From Capsicum annuum (Eukaryota > Streptophyta > Magnoliopsida > Solanales > Solanaceae): a stretch of 64,000 bases of DNA. The notes beneath the pieces are model-generated. The model made no database searches and was not told the origin of the DNA. It saw only the letters and a program-made list of their open reading frames with translations. The stretch is taken from the NCBI RefSeq assembly GCF_002878395.1, contig NW_025857900.1, positions 104,667 to 168,666 on the forward strand, read 5' to 3'. The position numbers and the translations under genes are program-made. This document shows positions 36,571 to 49,469 of the stretch, piece after piece; the stretch's first letter is position 1; each line of letters begins with the position of its first letter.

Positions 36571-37369
36571 AGAAGAAGAACCTCCAAGGAAAATCAAAAG
36601 GCATTCAGCTGCTGGGGTGATGAGGAAAAACTAGACCAAGAGAATGACAATATTAGAGACTATTGCTTCGTGGAAATTGGAGAATCCATCCAAGTAAGAG
36701 CTAACTCCTATAATGAATTCTCAAAACTTCAAAAATTGTTGGACCTTACCATTGCCGATTTGAATAAATAACATAAAGGAAAAAGAGCTTTATTAAGAGA
36801 AATAAGAGATTGGGAGATTAAACTTAAAGTTTGTGAAATTGAAAAGGATTACCTATAATTAGAATTTGATAATTTGAAAATCAAGATTAACAGTTTAGAA
36901 AAATCTCATAGTCACAGTATTTAGGTCACATCATTTGACTAACTCAACTAAGTCAACTAACAAGAATGATAGTAATATATAATATAGTTGTTAAGGATCT
37001 GAATAGTCAACTAATTTAAGTAAGTCAACCAAAGGGAGCAATCATAGTCCTAATACCTATAATAAAAGGTACTATAGCTATGATAGATACCAAAGGTCAA
37101 ATAACTCATTCCAGTCAACAGGGATATATAGTCATAGTAACAATATTTACTATACAGCCACTGATCAATACTATACTTCTAGTTCTCACTATGGGAAGCA
37201 TGGTCATAAACATTATAGATGTAAATTTTGTTCTAGAAATCTTTGTAAATGGATTTGGACACACAAAACTAAGTCATCAAATCCAAAATCTAATACAAAA
37301 GGACCTAAGAATGAATGGATAACTAGAAATAAGTGATGCTTCTATTTTGTAGGATCTCTACTCAAAACC

Positions 37370-38640
37370 AAGAGGAAAATGGTATCTCGATAGTGGATAT
37401 TTAAGTCACATGATTGTAAGCAATAATTTGTTTGAAACTATAGCTAATTTTGATGGAGGTGACATCAGTTTTGGAGATAAATCTAAAGGTAAAAGTAATA
37501 GGTATTGATACCATCTTCATTAACAATTCATGTGATATTGCTAATTTTTATTTGGTCAAAAACTTAAAGTACAACCTACTAAGCATCAGTTAGTTTTATG
37601 ATGTTGGATTGGAGGTAAGATTAAAAAAGAAAAGGTGTATAATTGAAAAATATGGAAGGCAAATCCTTTGTCGAAACAAACATAGAAATATGTATTTTCT
37701 AGACTCCATCAAAAGGATAGAAAAGGACATATGTCTTGCCTCCATCTTTGATGATCCCTAGATTTCGCACAGAAAACTTAGTCATACAAAATTAAGCATA
37801 CTGAAAAGTTATTCAAGCATGAACTTGTGATTGTATTGCCAAATATTGATTTCAAAAAGATCTATATTTGAGATGCTTATCATCTTCGTAAGCAAACTAG
37901 AAATGCAACTTCATATGAATTTATTTGGTCCAACTAGAACTGCTAGTATTGGTGGTAAAAGGTATGCTTTTATGATTATTGATTATTACTATGGTTTTAC
38001 TTGGGTCATGTTTTTAGCTACAAAGATGATAACTTAAAGAATTTTGAAGTTTTCTATAAAAAGGTTTAAAGAGACAAGGGGTTACTACATCTCTCCCATT
38101 AGAAGTGATCATGGGGGAGAATTTAAGAATAAAGATTTTGAAATATTTTGTGATACTCATGGATACACATAACTTCTCAGCTCGATGTACCTCTCAACAA
38201 AATGATATGGTTGAAAATAATTGAATACTTCAACACATGACTCTAACCATGATCTGCGAACACTCTCTACTAGATTAATTTTGGGCAGAAGTTGTCAGTA
38301 CTGCATGTAATGTTTTAAATAGGTGTCTTGTTAGACCTATTCTAAAGAAAACTCCGTATGAGATTTGGAACAATAAAAGACCCAACATTGGGCTCAAAAT
38401 CATTTGTTCATAATAATGGCAAAGACAACATTGGTAAGTTTTGTCCATGAAGCAATGATGGAATCTTTATTGAATACTCTAACTTTAGTAGATCATATAG
38501 AAATTTCTATAAACACACTCTTTGCATTGAGGAATCTATACTTGTTGTTGTTTATGATACCAATGACAATGTAAAGAATGTTAGCTCTGTATATGATCAT
38601 ATTGAATAAGTGAAAATTAACAAATCTACTTTAAAAGAGG
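37370..38640 (+). pseudogene. Copia protease, GAG-pre-integrase and integrase, broken
   Basis: Protease active-site block KWYLDSGYLSHMIVSNN at 37378-37430 retains Asp-Ser-Gly. A GAG-pre-integrase region follows with CLASIF and KLSHTKLS-type pieces. Integrase core: LHMNLFGPTRTASIGGKRYA (37900-37965), where the usual D-D of VDDYSR reads DYYYG, then IRSDHGGEFKNKDFEIF near 38100-38145, whose Asp is retained. Multiple stops. Confidence 0.82.
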
Positions 38641-38869
38641 ATGAATACTCCTCCAAACCAACTAATATTGAAACTGACCAGTCTACTACTACTTCAAATG
38701 ATTAAGTTGAACAAACAGTAATTCCAAATGAATGGACAAACGAGTCTTACTATCTAAAGAAATTCATCATTACGGATCCAAAAGAAGTAATGTAAACAAG
38801 GGCTTTTATTAGATGAAATGTGAACATAGCTCTCACATCACAACTATAACCAAAAATAGTTCAATGAAG

Positions 38870-39849
38870 CCTTAGAATACGATAGTTGGGTAAAGGAAAT
38901 AAAAGAAGATCTTGAGCAGTTCGACAGAAACAATGTGTCAAATTGTTCCAAATTAAGAGAATGCCTATATTATTGGAACTAAATTGGTATCTAGAAATAA
39001 GATGTATTAATTAGGTAAAATTCTATGAAATAAAGCTCTTATAGTATCTCAAGGATACTCATAACAAGGAGTCGATTATGATAAGACCTTTGCACCTGTA
39101 GCAATGTTAGAATCCATTAGAATTTTACTTGCTTATGCATCTTATAAAGGGTTTAAATTATTTGAAATGGATGTGAAAAGTGATTTTTCTAAATGGTTTT
39201 ATTGATGAACAAGTCTTTGGAAAAACTCCCAGGTTTTGAAAATCCAAACCTTCATATCATTTCTTCAAACTCTCCAAAGACCTCAGTGGTCTTAAACAAG
39301 ATCCTCAAGCTTGGTATGATAGACTGAGTATCTTTCTAATTGAACATGATTTTTCACGAGGAAAAATTGATACTACTTTATTTATCAAATGAACCCTCTC
39401 TGGAAATTTGCTCATTCAAATTTATATTGACGATATTATCTTTGGAAGTAGTAATGTTGTTTTGTGAAAGGAAATCTCTCAGTTAATGGAAAGTGAATTA
39501 AAAATTTGCATGATGGGTCAAGTAATGTTCTTTATGGGATTACAAATCCATCAGTTTACAAAGGGTAAATTCATCTCCCAAGGTAAGTACAATAAAGATC
39601 TCATTCAAAAATTTGGATAGAAAATGCCAAACCATCCAATACCTTAATGAGTTCTACTTGTGTTCTAAAGTCATATGAAGATGGAAAAGTGTTGACAAAA
39701 CCAACTATCATGGTATCATTAGATCACTGTTATATCTTCTAACCAGCCAACCTGACATTCTCTTCAGTGTAGGTAAGTGTGCCAGGTTTTAGTCAGCTCC
39801 TAAAGAAGCTCATCTGACTGCTGTAAAATGTATTATTAGATACCTTATT
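38870..39849 (+). pseudogene. Copia reverse transcriptase, truncated
   Basis: NEALEYDSWVKEIKEDLEQF (38862-38925) opens the domain; the YIDDIIFGSSN catalytic block at about 39424-39458 is intact in sequence. MESELKICMMGQVMFFMGLQ (39485-39545) and CIIRYLI near 39830 follow. The frame shifts several times. It ends abruptly at LTR F. Confidence 0.85.
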
Positions 39850-42085
39850 TGACACGGCCCGAGTTAGGGCCTAGTCGTGTCGAGCATCTTAAGTCCAACC
39901 AGGGCTAGAGAACCCCCAATACCAATTATAACCACCTTGCGCCCTATGTCGGATGAATTATTAACATATAATAATATAAAATAAAAATAATTTAAAAACA
40001 TTAAATAAAGTGTATAATTAAAATCAGATAGTCCTCAACCAAATATCCAACTGATTCCAACCCCAATGCCAATACAAATACCAAGGCTGACCTCAATACC
40101 GACATTTCTCATGCCCATAGTTGTTTGACAAAGCCTCTATCCAAAATCAATTACATCAGGTTGGTACATCCCCTCGGCCATTACCAAAACCATACCAGTG
40201 AAATAAAAATAATAAAAGAATTCCATAACATGAAATGAAGTGTTCCAACATATGGAATGTCACTACTTTCAACTGACTTAATAGCTGTCCATGAATCTAA
40301 GACACTAAGCAGGAGAAATAGTAGTATGGCCAGTTCCTGCATCGCATTGGGATACAACATTCAGAGATGGTTAGTAGGTGAATACTAGCATAAAACTAGG
40401 GAATAAGGATAAAGTAATGCCATTTTTCAAAATCAAATCAAATAATTAATATGCAATAACACGTATACATATATTTAGTGTCGGTAAACGGAACTGGGTT
40501 TAGCATTCATTTAAAACCTTAACTTGGGATATGTAGTTTGGCTATCCTAAAACCACCCACGGGCTATATGGGTTCAGCTCCCCTACTGAAAGGGCCCAGT
40601 GTGTGTTAGACACAAGACTGGAGAAAAGAAAACCTAGTATGACTAGCACATACCCCAAAATATAAAGTGTGACAATCATGCAAACGACCACAAAGGCCAA
40701 CCTCACATCGAAAAATATGAGTTTCCAATGTCAGTCCCCATGGGACCTATACCTTCCATGACTTTGCTAGTCAAACCCCTTAAAGTCCAATTAAACCCTT
40801 TTCCATATATGCAAACCATTAACCAAGGAATATTTTATTTAGGCATTAACCATTGGTATCATCATACAAATATTAGAGCTAGCAAGTCTATCATTTTATA
40901 CCATACCAAAACCATTAAACCAAATAGACTCCAAAGTTTCCAATTAAACCAAGACCATGGACACCAAGGCCTTTCTAAACCATTTAAAATCAACCATAAA
41001 TAATTCATGTTCCTTTAACAATTTATCCAATACAAAGATTTACAAGCATAGTCAAAGCATGTGACAAAAGTTTTTTCATAGGTAATTTCACAAATATGTT
41101 GAGGGCATACAATTATCAAAACCAAAATAAGCCAATTTAGGGGTCAACCACTACCCCTTAATTAAATCACCATTACCATGCACCCATATGTGCAACGCAA
41201 TAATTAAAACAAGGAAAAACCATAAAACATGAGAAAAAATATTCATACATGAACTACCACAACCCACAACCTTTATTTCAAAACCATAATAATATAATGA
41301 ATGCCATAAATTAAAGAACATGCACTTTGTAAAATAACAATGAGGGAAAAGTAACATAAGACACCAAAGAATATGGAGATAATCACTCTTGAAATTCCCT
41401 AATTGATTGACTTGAAGAAACCCTAGCCTCTTGCTTGATCAAAGAGTTTGAGAGATTCTTGAGAGTGTTTGATTAGAAATAACAGGATAATAAGATCCCA
41501 AAAGGTTTTTTAAGTTGTGGGATACAAAGGATTTATAAGGGAAAAGTGTCTAAAATGCCCCCAACTTAAATTGTAAAAATTACTACAGGTGGTTACAAGT
41601 CGACCCCATGACTCATGATTAATGACATACAACTCATGACCATCGAGTAGTCACAAAGAAAATAAGTTGGACTTACACACACTGTCCACTTTACGACTCC
41701 CATACCTCCATTCATGACCAGACCATACGACTCATATGGTCTTAGTCATATCCAATATAGAATCTAAAGAGATTGACAATAGACAACATATGACTTCACA
41801 CAATGACTCATAATATATCCTCATAGCTATTAGTGAGCCACTCATACTTAGAGCTAATTCAAGTTACTATGTTTTAGATTACATAAAATATCCCATTACC
41901 AATCCATATGACCAGGACCACCAAGTTGTAACCATAGCAGAAACCTACCCGCCCCTCATAAGACACCTTTAAATTTGGGTCATCGGACCCATATCGATAC
42001 CATATGACTCATATGGTGAGTTATTATGAGGATAGTATGCTCAAAGCTCAGGGAATTTACAAGGGACAAAACCCAAGGTGTTTCA
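39850..42085 (-). repeat. F 3' LTR (2236 bp)
   Basis: Edges tgacacggcccgag (39850) and ggtgtttca (42085); minus-strand TGAAACACC follows a purine-rich GGGGAAGAAT tract. Contains a cluster of tacgactcatatgg words (41580-42030) and a TATA-like box. The plus-oriented copy at 43022-45361 matches it in reverse complement, for example around aatgccaatacaaataccaaggctgac. Confidence 0.88.
41531..41540 (-). promoter_or_regulatory. F LTR TATA box
   Basis: Minus-strand cttataaat downstream of the word cluster. Motif prediction only. Confidence 0.45.
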
Positions 42086-43016
42086 ATTCTTCCCCACTTA
42101 GATAATTTGTCCCCAAATGATGGAATAAGGCAGTGAAAATCATTATTAAACCCTCAAACTTATGTACTCTAACCTTTAATAAAGATATAAAATAAAGATG
42201 TTAAGAACAACATATACCTTAAGCTCAATTTTCTAGAATGGAGGATAGGAATAAATACTTGGACTTTGTGTTCTCTTCAGCTTCCCACGTAGCTGCTTCC
42301 ACCTTGTGGTTCCTCCATAGAACCTTTATTAAAGAACCATCCTTGTTCTATAATCGATGGACTTGTCTATTTAAGATTTTAGTTGGGATCTCCACATAAG
42401 ATAGGGAATGTAAAATATCAATATCCTTAACAGGTACAATTTATGATGGATCACCCACACTTTCTTAACATAAAAACATGGAACACCGGGTGAATGAAGC
42501 TCAAACTAGAAGGTAATTCCAATTCATATATAATATTTCCCACTCTTCTTACAACCAAGTACAGGACAACATATCGTGGACTGAGCGTCCCTTTCTTCCC
42601 AAACCACATCACTCCCTTTATGAGAGACACCTTCAAGAATACCCTATCCCCAACCTCAAACTCTTAATTCCCATGCTTTACATCGGTATAGGAATTTTAG
42701 CGACTTTAGAAAACTTTAAACGTATCCCAAATGACCTTCACCTTTTCCATAGATTGGTGTACCAAATTTGGGTGAAGCATCTCCACTTTACCAACCTCAA
42801 ACCGCCTGATAAAAGAAATACACCTCCTACCATAAAAGGCCTCAAACAAAGTCATCCCAATGTTATAGTGGTAGCTATTATTATACGCAAAATCTATTAA
42901 AAAAAATTCTCAACCCAACTACCACCATAGTTTACTATACAATATCTAATCATATCTTCTAGTGTTTAAATAGTACTTTTAGTTTGCCCTTCAGACTACG
43001 GTTGAAAAGTTGCACT
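42086..43016 (-). pseudogene. F integrase C-terminal part
   Basis: Open frame 42451-42636 carries VSLIKGVMWFGKKGTLSPRY and YELELPSSLSFIHPVFHVFM, the standard end of gypsy integrase. Upstream pieces include TLEDMIRYCIVNYGGSW and AYNNSYHYNIGMTLFEAFYG near 42800-42970. No chromodomain found between this and the polypurine tract; it may be decayed. Confidence 0.85.
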
Positions 43017-43021
43017 AAGGC
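43017..43021. repeat. Target-site duplication of the inserted F-family solo LTR (aaggc / aagac)
   Basis: aaggc before 43022 and aagac at 45362-45366 after it, one mismatch. The integrase sequence is continuous when the insert is removed. Confidence 0.75.
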
Positions 43022-45361
43022 TAAAACACCTTATGTTTGATCCTTAGAAATTTCAAGGGTTTTAGGATTTTTGGACATCATACGACTCACTATACTATTG
43101 TATGGTGTGGGTATAGGTCAAGTAGACTAGTCATACGTTATCCAACATTGGGTGGTTGAGTTTCTAGTGTGGGTTCGACTTGGTAGGTATAAGTCATATG
43201 GTTGGTGATGGGTCATTGTTTTGGGTTGGTCCTTAACTTAATCTAAAACTTAGTAACTTAACTTGGATCAGAGTACAAGTGGCTCACCATGAGTCTTGAG
43301 GATAGGGTACGAGTGGTATAGTCCAACTCATTTGTTGGATAGTGTTCAATCCCTCTTGATTCTGTTATGGGTATGGGTTAAGGGTACTGGTCGTATATTT
43401 GGGTACGAGTGGGCCTTGGTGGTCATATGTTGGATAGTATTGGGGGTCTAACACTATTTCTAGGATAAGAGTGAAGGGTATCGCTTTTATGATAGGGTAC
43501 AATTTAGGTTGTGGAGTCATACAATTTTGCGAGAAATTTATACAGTTTACGTTAGGTATATTCTGGACATTTCCCCCTTAACCTCTTAGGACCCCATTAC
43601 TTAAAACACTATTGGTACTTTATTTACCCTATAATTTTCAATTGAAAATACTCTAAACTCTCTCAAAATCTCTCTCAATTCTCTTGGATCAAGAAAAGCT
43701 AAGGTTTTCTTCAAGGTGGTCAATGTGGGGCTTATATGGGTGGTTTCTCTCCATTTTCTTAGTAATCCAGGGCATGTTACTCATCCCTCATTGATAGTTC
43801 AACTAAAGGCATGATTTAATGTATGATTTTCATGGCATAATTATTGTGTAGTTTTGGGTTTTGAAATATAAGTTGGGATTTTGGTTATAAATGGTTTAGT
43901 TTTGGTTTTCACATGTTTTTACTTATGGTTTCTCTATTATAATAGTGGTTTGAATATATGGTGGCATGGAAATAGTTAATTGGTACTTGGTTTTGGTATT
44001 GGAAATTACATGCCCTCAACATGTTTGATAAAATGCCTATGAGAATGCTTTTGTTACATTATTGAACTTTTATTGAATTCTTTGCATGGTCTAAAGTGGT
44101 GATGGAACATTAAATGGTTTGGATAGATTTAATTGGCTAAATGGTAAAGGTTTGGTGGTCATGGGTTGGTTTAATTAAAATTAGGGGAAACTCCCAAGCA
44201 AACTAAGTAATGAATATACTCGTGGGGTACATGGGAATTCCACAAGTAAACTTAATGATAATGTAATCTTTGGGTACAAGGGAATTCGTTAAAAAAGATA
44301 GGCTAAGGGCATTGCTTGCAAGCTATAGTCGGTATGATGATACCACTTCTTATATGCTTGGTTAATAATAAATGGAATTGGTGGTTTGGTTGTGCGCTAA
44401 TAGTTGTAATTGGGAAATAAAGGCGGGGTGTGATAGCTAACTGTAAAGGTGTGAGTCCAACGGATGAACACTAGAAACTCATGTTTACCGACATAAGGAT
44501 TAGTCATGGAAACCATACACTTATGGGGTAGATGGGAATCCCCTAAGATGTACTTGAAAATATGTATCATGGAAGGAGAAGGGTACACAAGAATCCCCTG
44601 CCCTTATGGTTTCTCTGATTCATGCAGCTACATGCATCGAGGCCCGTTCAAGGGGTAACACTAGACCCATATAGCCCATGGGTAGTTATAGGATGGTTAA
44701 GCTTCACATACACAGGTTAATGGTTTTAAAGGCATGCTAAACCTGGTTCCCTTACCTGTCATGGAATATATATTTTTATATGTATGGATGTGTTGTTTAC
44801 TTGAATTTCAAAGTTGGCATTATTTTATCCTTACCCTGAGTACATGCTAGCATTCACCCGTTAACCAATCTTCGGTCACTGTATCCCTCTGCAATGTAAG
44901 AACCAACCATATTACTTATCCTTCTAAGAGATCGAATTCAAAATCAACTTGTGTTGGATAGAAGTGGTGAGCTTCCATATACAAAAGGCTCCATTTCATG
45001 TAATGGATTTCCTTGATACTTTGTTCATTCTATAGAATTTGGTTTTGGCTATGGTTGGGGGCATGTCCCGACTGAATATTAATTTACTTTCGAATAGAGG
45101 CTTTGTGGGACTACTATGGGTAGGTATGGGCAATGTCGGTATTGGTGTCAGCCTTGGCATTGGCATTGGTATTGGGGATGACACCTTTTGGACTTAATCA
45201 ATTTATGATTTTTCCATTTTGTTATGTTATATATATATGATTTCAGAATTCACTTGTCTTTAGGGTATAGGGTGGTTATGGTTGGGTCTTAGGGGTGGTC
45301 TCCAGTCCCGGGCAGGTCTTGAGGCACCTAACAGGACTAGGCCCTGGTTCGATTCATGTCA
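43022..45361 (+). repeat. F-family solo LTR in opposite orientation (2340 bp)
   Basis: Starts taaaacacc (TG changed to TA) and ends ttcatgtca. It is the reverse complement of the F 3' LTR by eye over its length, with moderate divergence. It sits in the integrase of F, flanked by near-identical 5-bp sites, so an independent solo LTR. It has its own word cluster (tcatacgttat, gggtacgagt; 43075-43560) and a tttatttaccctataat box near 43620. Confidence 0.88.
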
Positions 45362-45366
45362 AAGAC

Positions 45367-46045
45367 TCACCTTGGTCCCCAAAACTTTCTGAAACGACCA
45401 CTAAAAGTGTGATGAAAATTGCATACCACGATCCGAGATAATAGAAACAAGAACCCCATGCAACTTCACAATATCTTGGAGGTACAATCTCGCATAATCC
45501 TCAGTCGAAAATTAGTCCTCACTAGAAAGAAGTGAGCAGACTTTCTCATCCTATCCACACTGACCCAAATTGAATTAAACTGGTTTTGAGACCTAGGAAG
45601 ACCATTAACAAAATCCATATTGATCGCTTCCCATTATCATGCAACTCAATTTCATGATACTACCCTCTGGGCCTCATGTGCTCAACTTTCATTTGTTGGC
45701 ACACTATGCACTTGGCTACAAAACTAACCACATCCTACTTTATATTATTACACCAATATATCTCCTTAAGGTCATGATACATTTTTGTCGAACCAGGATA
45801 AATAGCATAACACGACTCATGCGCCTCGGCCAAGATCCTCCCTCGCAAACCATCTATATCGAGAATGTACAATCTCTCTTGGTTCCTCAAGGTACCTTTA
45901 GCACTAATCTCAAAAGCCATTACTTTCTATCCACCTACATCACCCTCGATCTTCATCAAGACAGGGTCTAACCAACACTTGCTTATACTTCATCTTGGCA
46001 CCTAGAAATGACTGCGCTACCTTCTGTACAAATATGCTACCTTCT
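45367..46045 (-). pseudogene. F integrase, zinc finger and catalytic part
   Basis: Zinc finger: AEAHESCYAIYPGSTKMYHD and YWCNNIK near 45735-45845, then a CIVCQQMKVEHMRP stretch near 45690. The catalytic Asp in VSIISDRGMQ near 45425-45450 is intact. Frames change several times. Joined to 42086-43016 if the solo LTR is ignored. Confidence 0.85.
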
Positions 46046-46057
46046 GCACCTAGAAAT

Positions 46058-47833
46058 AAAGTTTCAATTTTTCCCTTCTTTTTTGAAAACTCATTTTGGG
46101 GGTCTGTTTTGACCCTGAACTAAAAGTAGTCAATATGGGTGTCATTGATTTTATTTTGATTCATGGATTTCATATTTGATATTTTCAGTGAAGTTCGAGA
46201 TTGTTCATGAAAAGTAAGGTCGTGGGATCAAAGTGTAGCAGACCGGTTTTGACTTTTGAGGTAGGTTATGACTTAACTCTTTCAAATTCGGCTGGGTAGT
46301 GAATGATGATACGAAATACATGTTAAGGGAGGGAACTAACCATGAAAAGTGGCTATTTATGTGTTGTGCCCGTGTGGGTGCCTATATGTGATGTAATTGT
46401 TGAAATTGAGTTATTATGTGATATGTGTGATTGTGTGGGGTCCTACGTAATATTAATAGCCTTGAATACATGTAAATAATTGTATTGTATAGGTAAGATG
46501 ATTAATAGGTACCATTGATGCATTGTGATAATATTCATACTTTATTTGGCATATGAGACATGTGGAAATTCGTGGATGAAACTAAAATAATTAGTGGATA
46601 TTGGCTCACATGGTTGCGGAATAATATCATTGTGGTTGGCTATGAATATACTCATTGTGATTGGTTCTAAACATTACATCCTGATATCATAGTTGGTTTT
46701 GAAAATACTCATTGGGATTAGTTATGAGCATTACATCTTCATAGCATACTCATTCACGAAACATTGGTACCACCGTGGCAACATCTGAGAAATACTGGCA
46801 ATACTTTTTTAAAACCCTCCTTGAGAGATGTGCCGGGATATATTGGAACACCTTATAAAACCCTTTTCAGGGTATGTGCCGGAAAGGATATGAGATATGT
46901 ACATTGTATATGGGTTGAAAAACCTCCCATGGGTCCTGCATTAGGAGGCTTGCCTCTATAGGTGTATACGAGGATTGTGCAATGTTCCAGGTAGTTGTGC
47001 GATGACTTTCTGCATCATCATCATCATCATCATCTTTATCATCATATACATTGCACTTACTTTATTGTGTTATGTTGTGTTGTATTGCCATATTGACTTG
47101 TCGTCTATGTATTTAGCGATTCTTTTTTTACTTGTATTTGATGATCTTGTAAATGCATGTTCCCCTTTGTTATTCTTATGTGTGATATAATACGTACTTT
47201 TGTTCTATCTTAGTGTGATGTTGCAATATATGTGAGATATATTAGAACTGTTAGTGCAAGCGGTGTGGGCTACCATTTTGGGATATTTCCTAATTGAAGG
47301 TGACGTGCCCTTAGTGTATATTTTGTATGCTTTATTTATTACTTTACTTGGTCGGTGTATGATACCTACTGAGTACAAGTGGACCATACTCATGCCTATT
47401 GTTCCCTTTTGGTGTAGGTCCTAGCTCAAGTATGCTTCAGCTTGATTGACTCGGGCGATTGTTGGAGTTTCTAAGGTAGCGGTTGGACATTCATGCGTCC
47501 AAAGTTCACCTCTATCTTTCTTCAGTAGTTATGTCTTTATTAGTATTTAGAGACAAAGATTATACCTTTGTGGTTATTTTTATGATGTATTTGACCCTTG
47601 GATTGTATTAGTAGTTCTTACACTATTGACACCTAGTTTTGAGCATGATTGGTATTTTAGATAAATTCTTTCCATATTGTTATGATTACTTATATGGTTC
47701 GGCTTCATTCTTGAAGCGTTATCTTGGGATATTTTTGTCTTTTCATCTTTTCGTATCAGTTTGGGTGATAGGCTTATTTGTCAAGGTGTGCCGTGACAAT
47801 TGCCATCATGACCCTTGTTTTTGGGTCGTGATA
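46058..47833 (+). repeat. T1-family LTR fragment, 5' truncated
   Basis: Matches the T1 3' LTR from about 6395 to its end: ttcccttcttttttgaaaac, ggggtctgttttgacc, agtgtatattttgtatgctt, ggtagcggttgg, and the final gggtcgtgata. About 1.1 kb of the LTR start is missing, lost at a rearranged junction with F. No T1 internal sequence follows, so this is probably a truncated solo LTR. Confidence 0.88.
47013..47034. repeat. (CAT)n microsatellite in T1-family LTR
   Basis: Occupies the homologous site of the microsatellites at 903-914 and 7266-7297 in T1, with different repeat lengths and impurity. Confidence 0.9.
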
Positions 47834-48340
47834 TTGAGTTATTTTTTAGAAAATCCAATGTTTCAGATCTTTTCTTATTTTTCATGATAACTAAATAAAA
47901 CTAACAGATCTAACTCAAAATATTAGGAGTGTAGGATCACAAATTACAAGCCCAAATATCAATGGTGGGCATTCTTAAAAAATAGACTCTCTCCCTTGGG
48001 TGGAGCTATAATAGACGAAGGGTGATTTGATCTACATTCTTTTTCAAAAAATTATGTAGCACACAAAAGTTAAATATCAACTATTATGAGGGCATATTTA
48101 ATTTTATAAGCCCTTAACACGACTAGAAAGAAAATTGGGTCATTAAATTAAGGGTGACTAGAAATTTTCAAACTAAAAAAAAGTGAGAGAAGTTGTAATT
48201 ATTAAGAAAGGATAACATTTTTAAGATTAGTGTTGATGACAATAAATTTAAAAGTCCCAAAATCTTATCATTTACATAAAGCCCCTACCTTTCTCTCATA
48301 CCCCCTCTCCCTACCCACCAATACCACCTCCTCATTTTGT
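47834..48340. other. Unassigned AT-rich segment
   Basis: About 500 bp after the T1-family LTR edge with no recognised protein or repeat. It is AT-rich and may be the upstream leader of the Athila-like remnant that follows. An open frame at 48230-48589 begins here, but its reading frame differs from the gag match and I do not call it. Confidence 0.4.
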
Positions 48341-49260
48341 AACACCTCCTCCTTAGAGATAAAAAGTTTTACTTTAAGCAAGTACCCAAGGAACAACTAT
48401 ATGAAGCATGGGAATGGTTCACGTAGTTATCCAAAGATCACCTTGTCAAGGATTTTCAGAAAACATTCGTTTGAAGATATATATTACATAGATCTTAAGA
48501 CTTTGAACCAATTTATGGCCAACAACTTAGTTGGGGTTGTTTCATTGACAAGTCATATGCCTGTATGTATGAAATTATGGGTAAGGTAGCAAGACACAAT
48601 AAATCATAGCATTCATCAAACAACAGTGACAACGTTTCAGAGAATAATCACTGACTCAATGCACTTGTTAAAAAAATCAAAAAAGAGATAAAATAATCTC
48701 TAACATAGTCACAAACCAAGAACTATTGACCAAGAGATTTGCAGAAAGTGAGATAACAAGGCATAAAACAGTTGAAAATATACAGGTAGTGTCATAGGTA
48801 AACCGTACAAACAAATGATGCAATATTTGGAAGCTTCTCCAATGCAATTTCAATAAGTTAGTTATGTGCACGATGCTTAGGATGAATATCAACATCAAAA
48901 TGACCTAGGTCAAAATTACTAGAGCTAATGTAGACCACAACCATAAGGTAACCAAGGAACCAAGTATTAGAACCAAGATAACTAGGATTAAAGTAATTGA
49001 GGTGAGAATAATAATTTTAGAAATTAAAGTGCAAATCCTTATGTCCCTTCCAAATCAGAGACATCTAACTTGCGACAACAGTGAGATAATTTTTATCATG
49101 GAAAAATAATAATAAATTATAATGTATGATTGACAAAGTTTTGTACAATCAAGAAAGAACTGAGGTTACAATACACAGTATATTTGAAATGATGAGCTCA
49201 CATACTGCCTCTATAAAAAACTTGAGATGTAGATGAGAGATATCTTAAGAGAGCAGAACC
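48340..49260 (+). pseudogene. Athila/Tat-type gag remnant
   Basis: Frames around 48380-48640 read EQLYEAWEWFT, then WGCFIDKSYACMYEIMGKVA, the two blocks that in this gypsy branch normally read like YEAWERFK and ...YEILERIA. The zinc knuckle and later parts are not recognisable. Stops present. This is the only non-chromovirus gypsy lineage in the window. Confidence 0.6.
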
Positions 49261-49469
49261 TGCCTCAAATGGGTACACTTTTAAGCAATATTATTGATCC
49301 TAAAAGCAATAAAAGTAGATATGTGCCTCACTGCATGTCAATTGCAACAAGGAGCAATAGTATGCTCCTAGACAGACAATTCTAAAGTTGTTAGCCTAGC
49401 AGGAGTTACCTAAGCAAGAGCTGTTGTTCTAGTTGAAAAGAAAGAAGAAAGTAGTTCTTCTAAGGTGGA

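Larger units (their letters stand above)
34918..39849 (+). mobile_element. Ty1/copia element, 3' truncated
   Basis: Order gag, protease, integrase, RT is that of Ty1/copia. The LTR starts at tgttatgattttgatgaatg; a PBS ttggtattagagcc follows it. The element stops in the middle of the RT region where LTR F begins at 39850, so RNase H, the 3' LTR and the target duplication are missing from the window. The LTR start and gag wording suggest the Sire/Maximus lineage, only tentatively. Confidence 0.85.
39850..46045 (-). mobile_element. F: minus-strand gypsy element, 5' truncated
   Basis: A 3' LTR (39850-42085) followed on the plus axis by the end of the polyprotein (42086-43016) and, after a solo LTR insertion, more integrase (45367-46045). 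Gag, protease and RT are missing, cut by a rearrangement at about 46045-46057. Integrase sequence of chromovirus-like type. It inserted in or next to the copia RT. Confidence 0.85.

Noticed and set aside
34918..39849. Possible host gene with kinase- or helicase-like parts
   Set aside because: All recognisable blocks are copia gag, protease, integrase and RT.
48230..48589. 119-codon plus-strand frame
   Set aside because: The gag-like match in this stretch (YEAWEW, CMYEIMGK) is in another frame, so this frame is a shadow.
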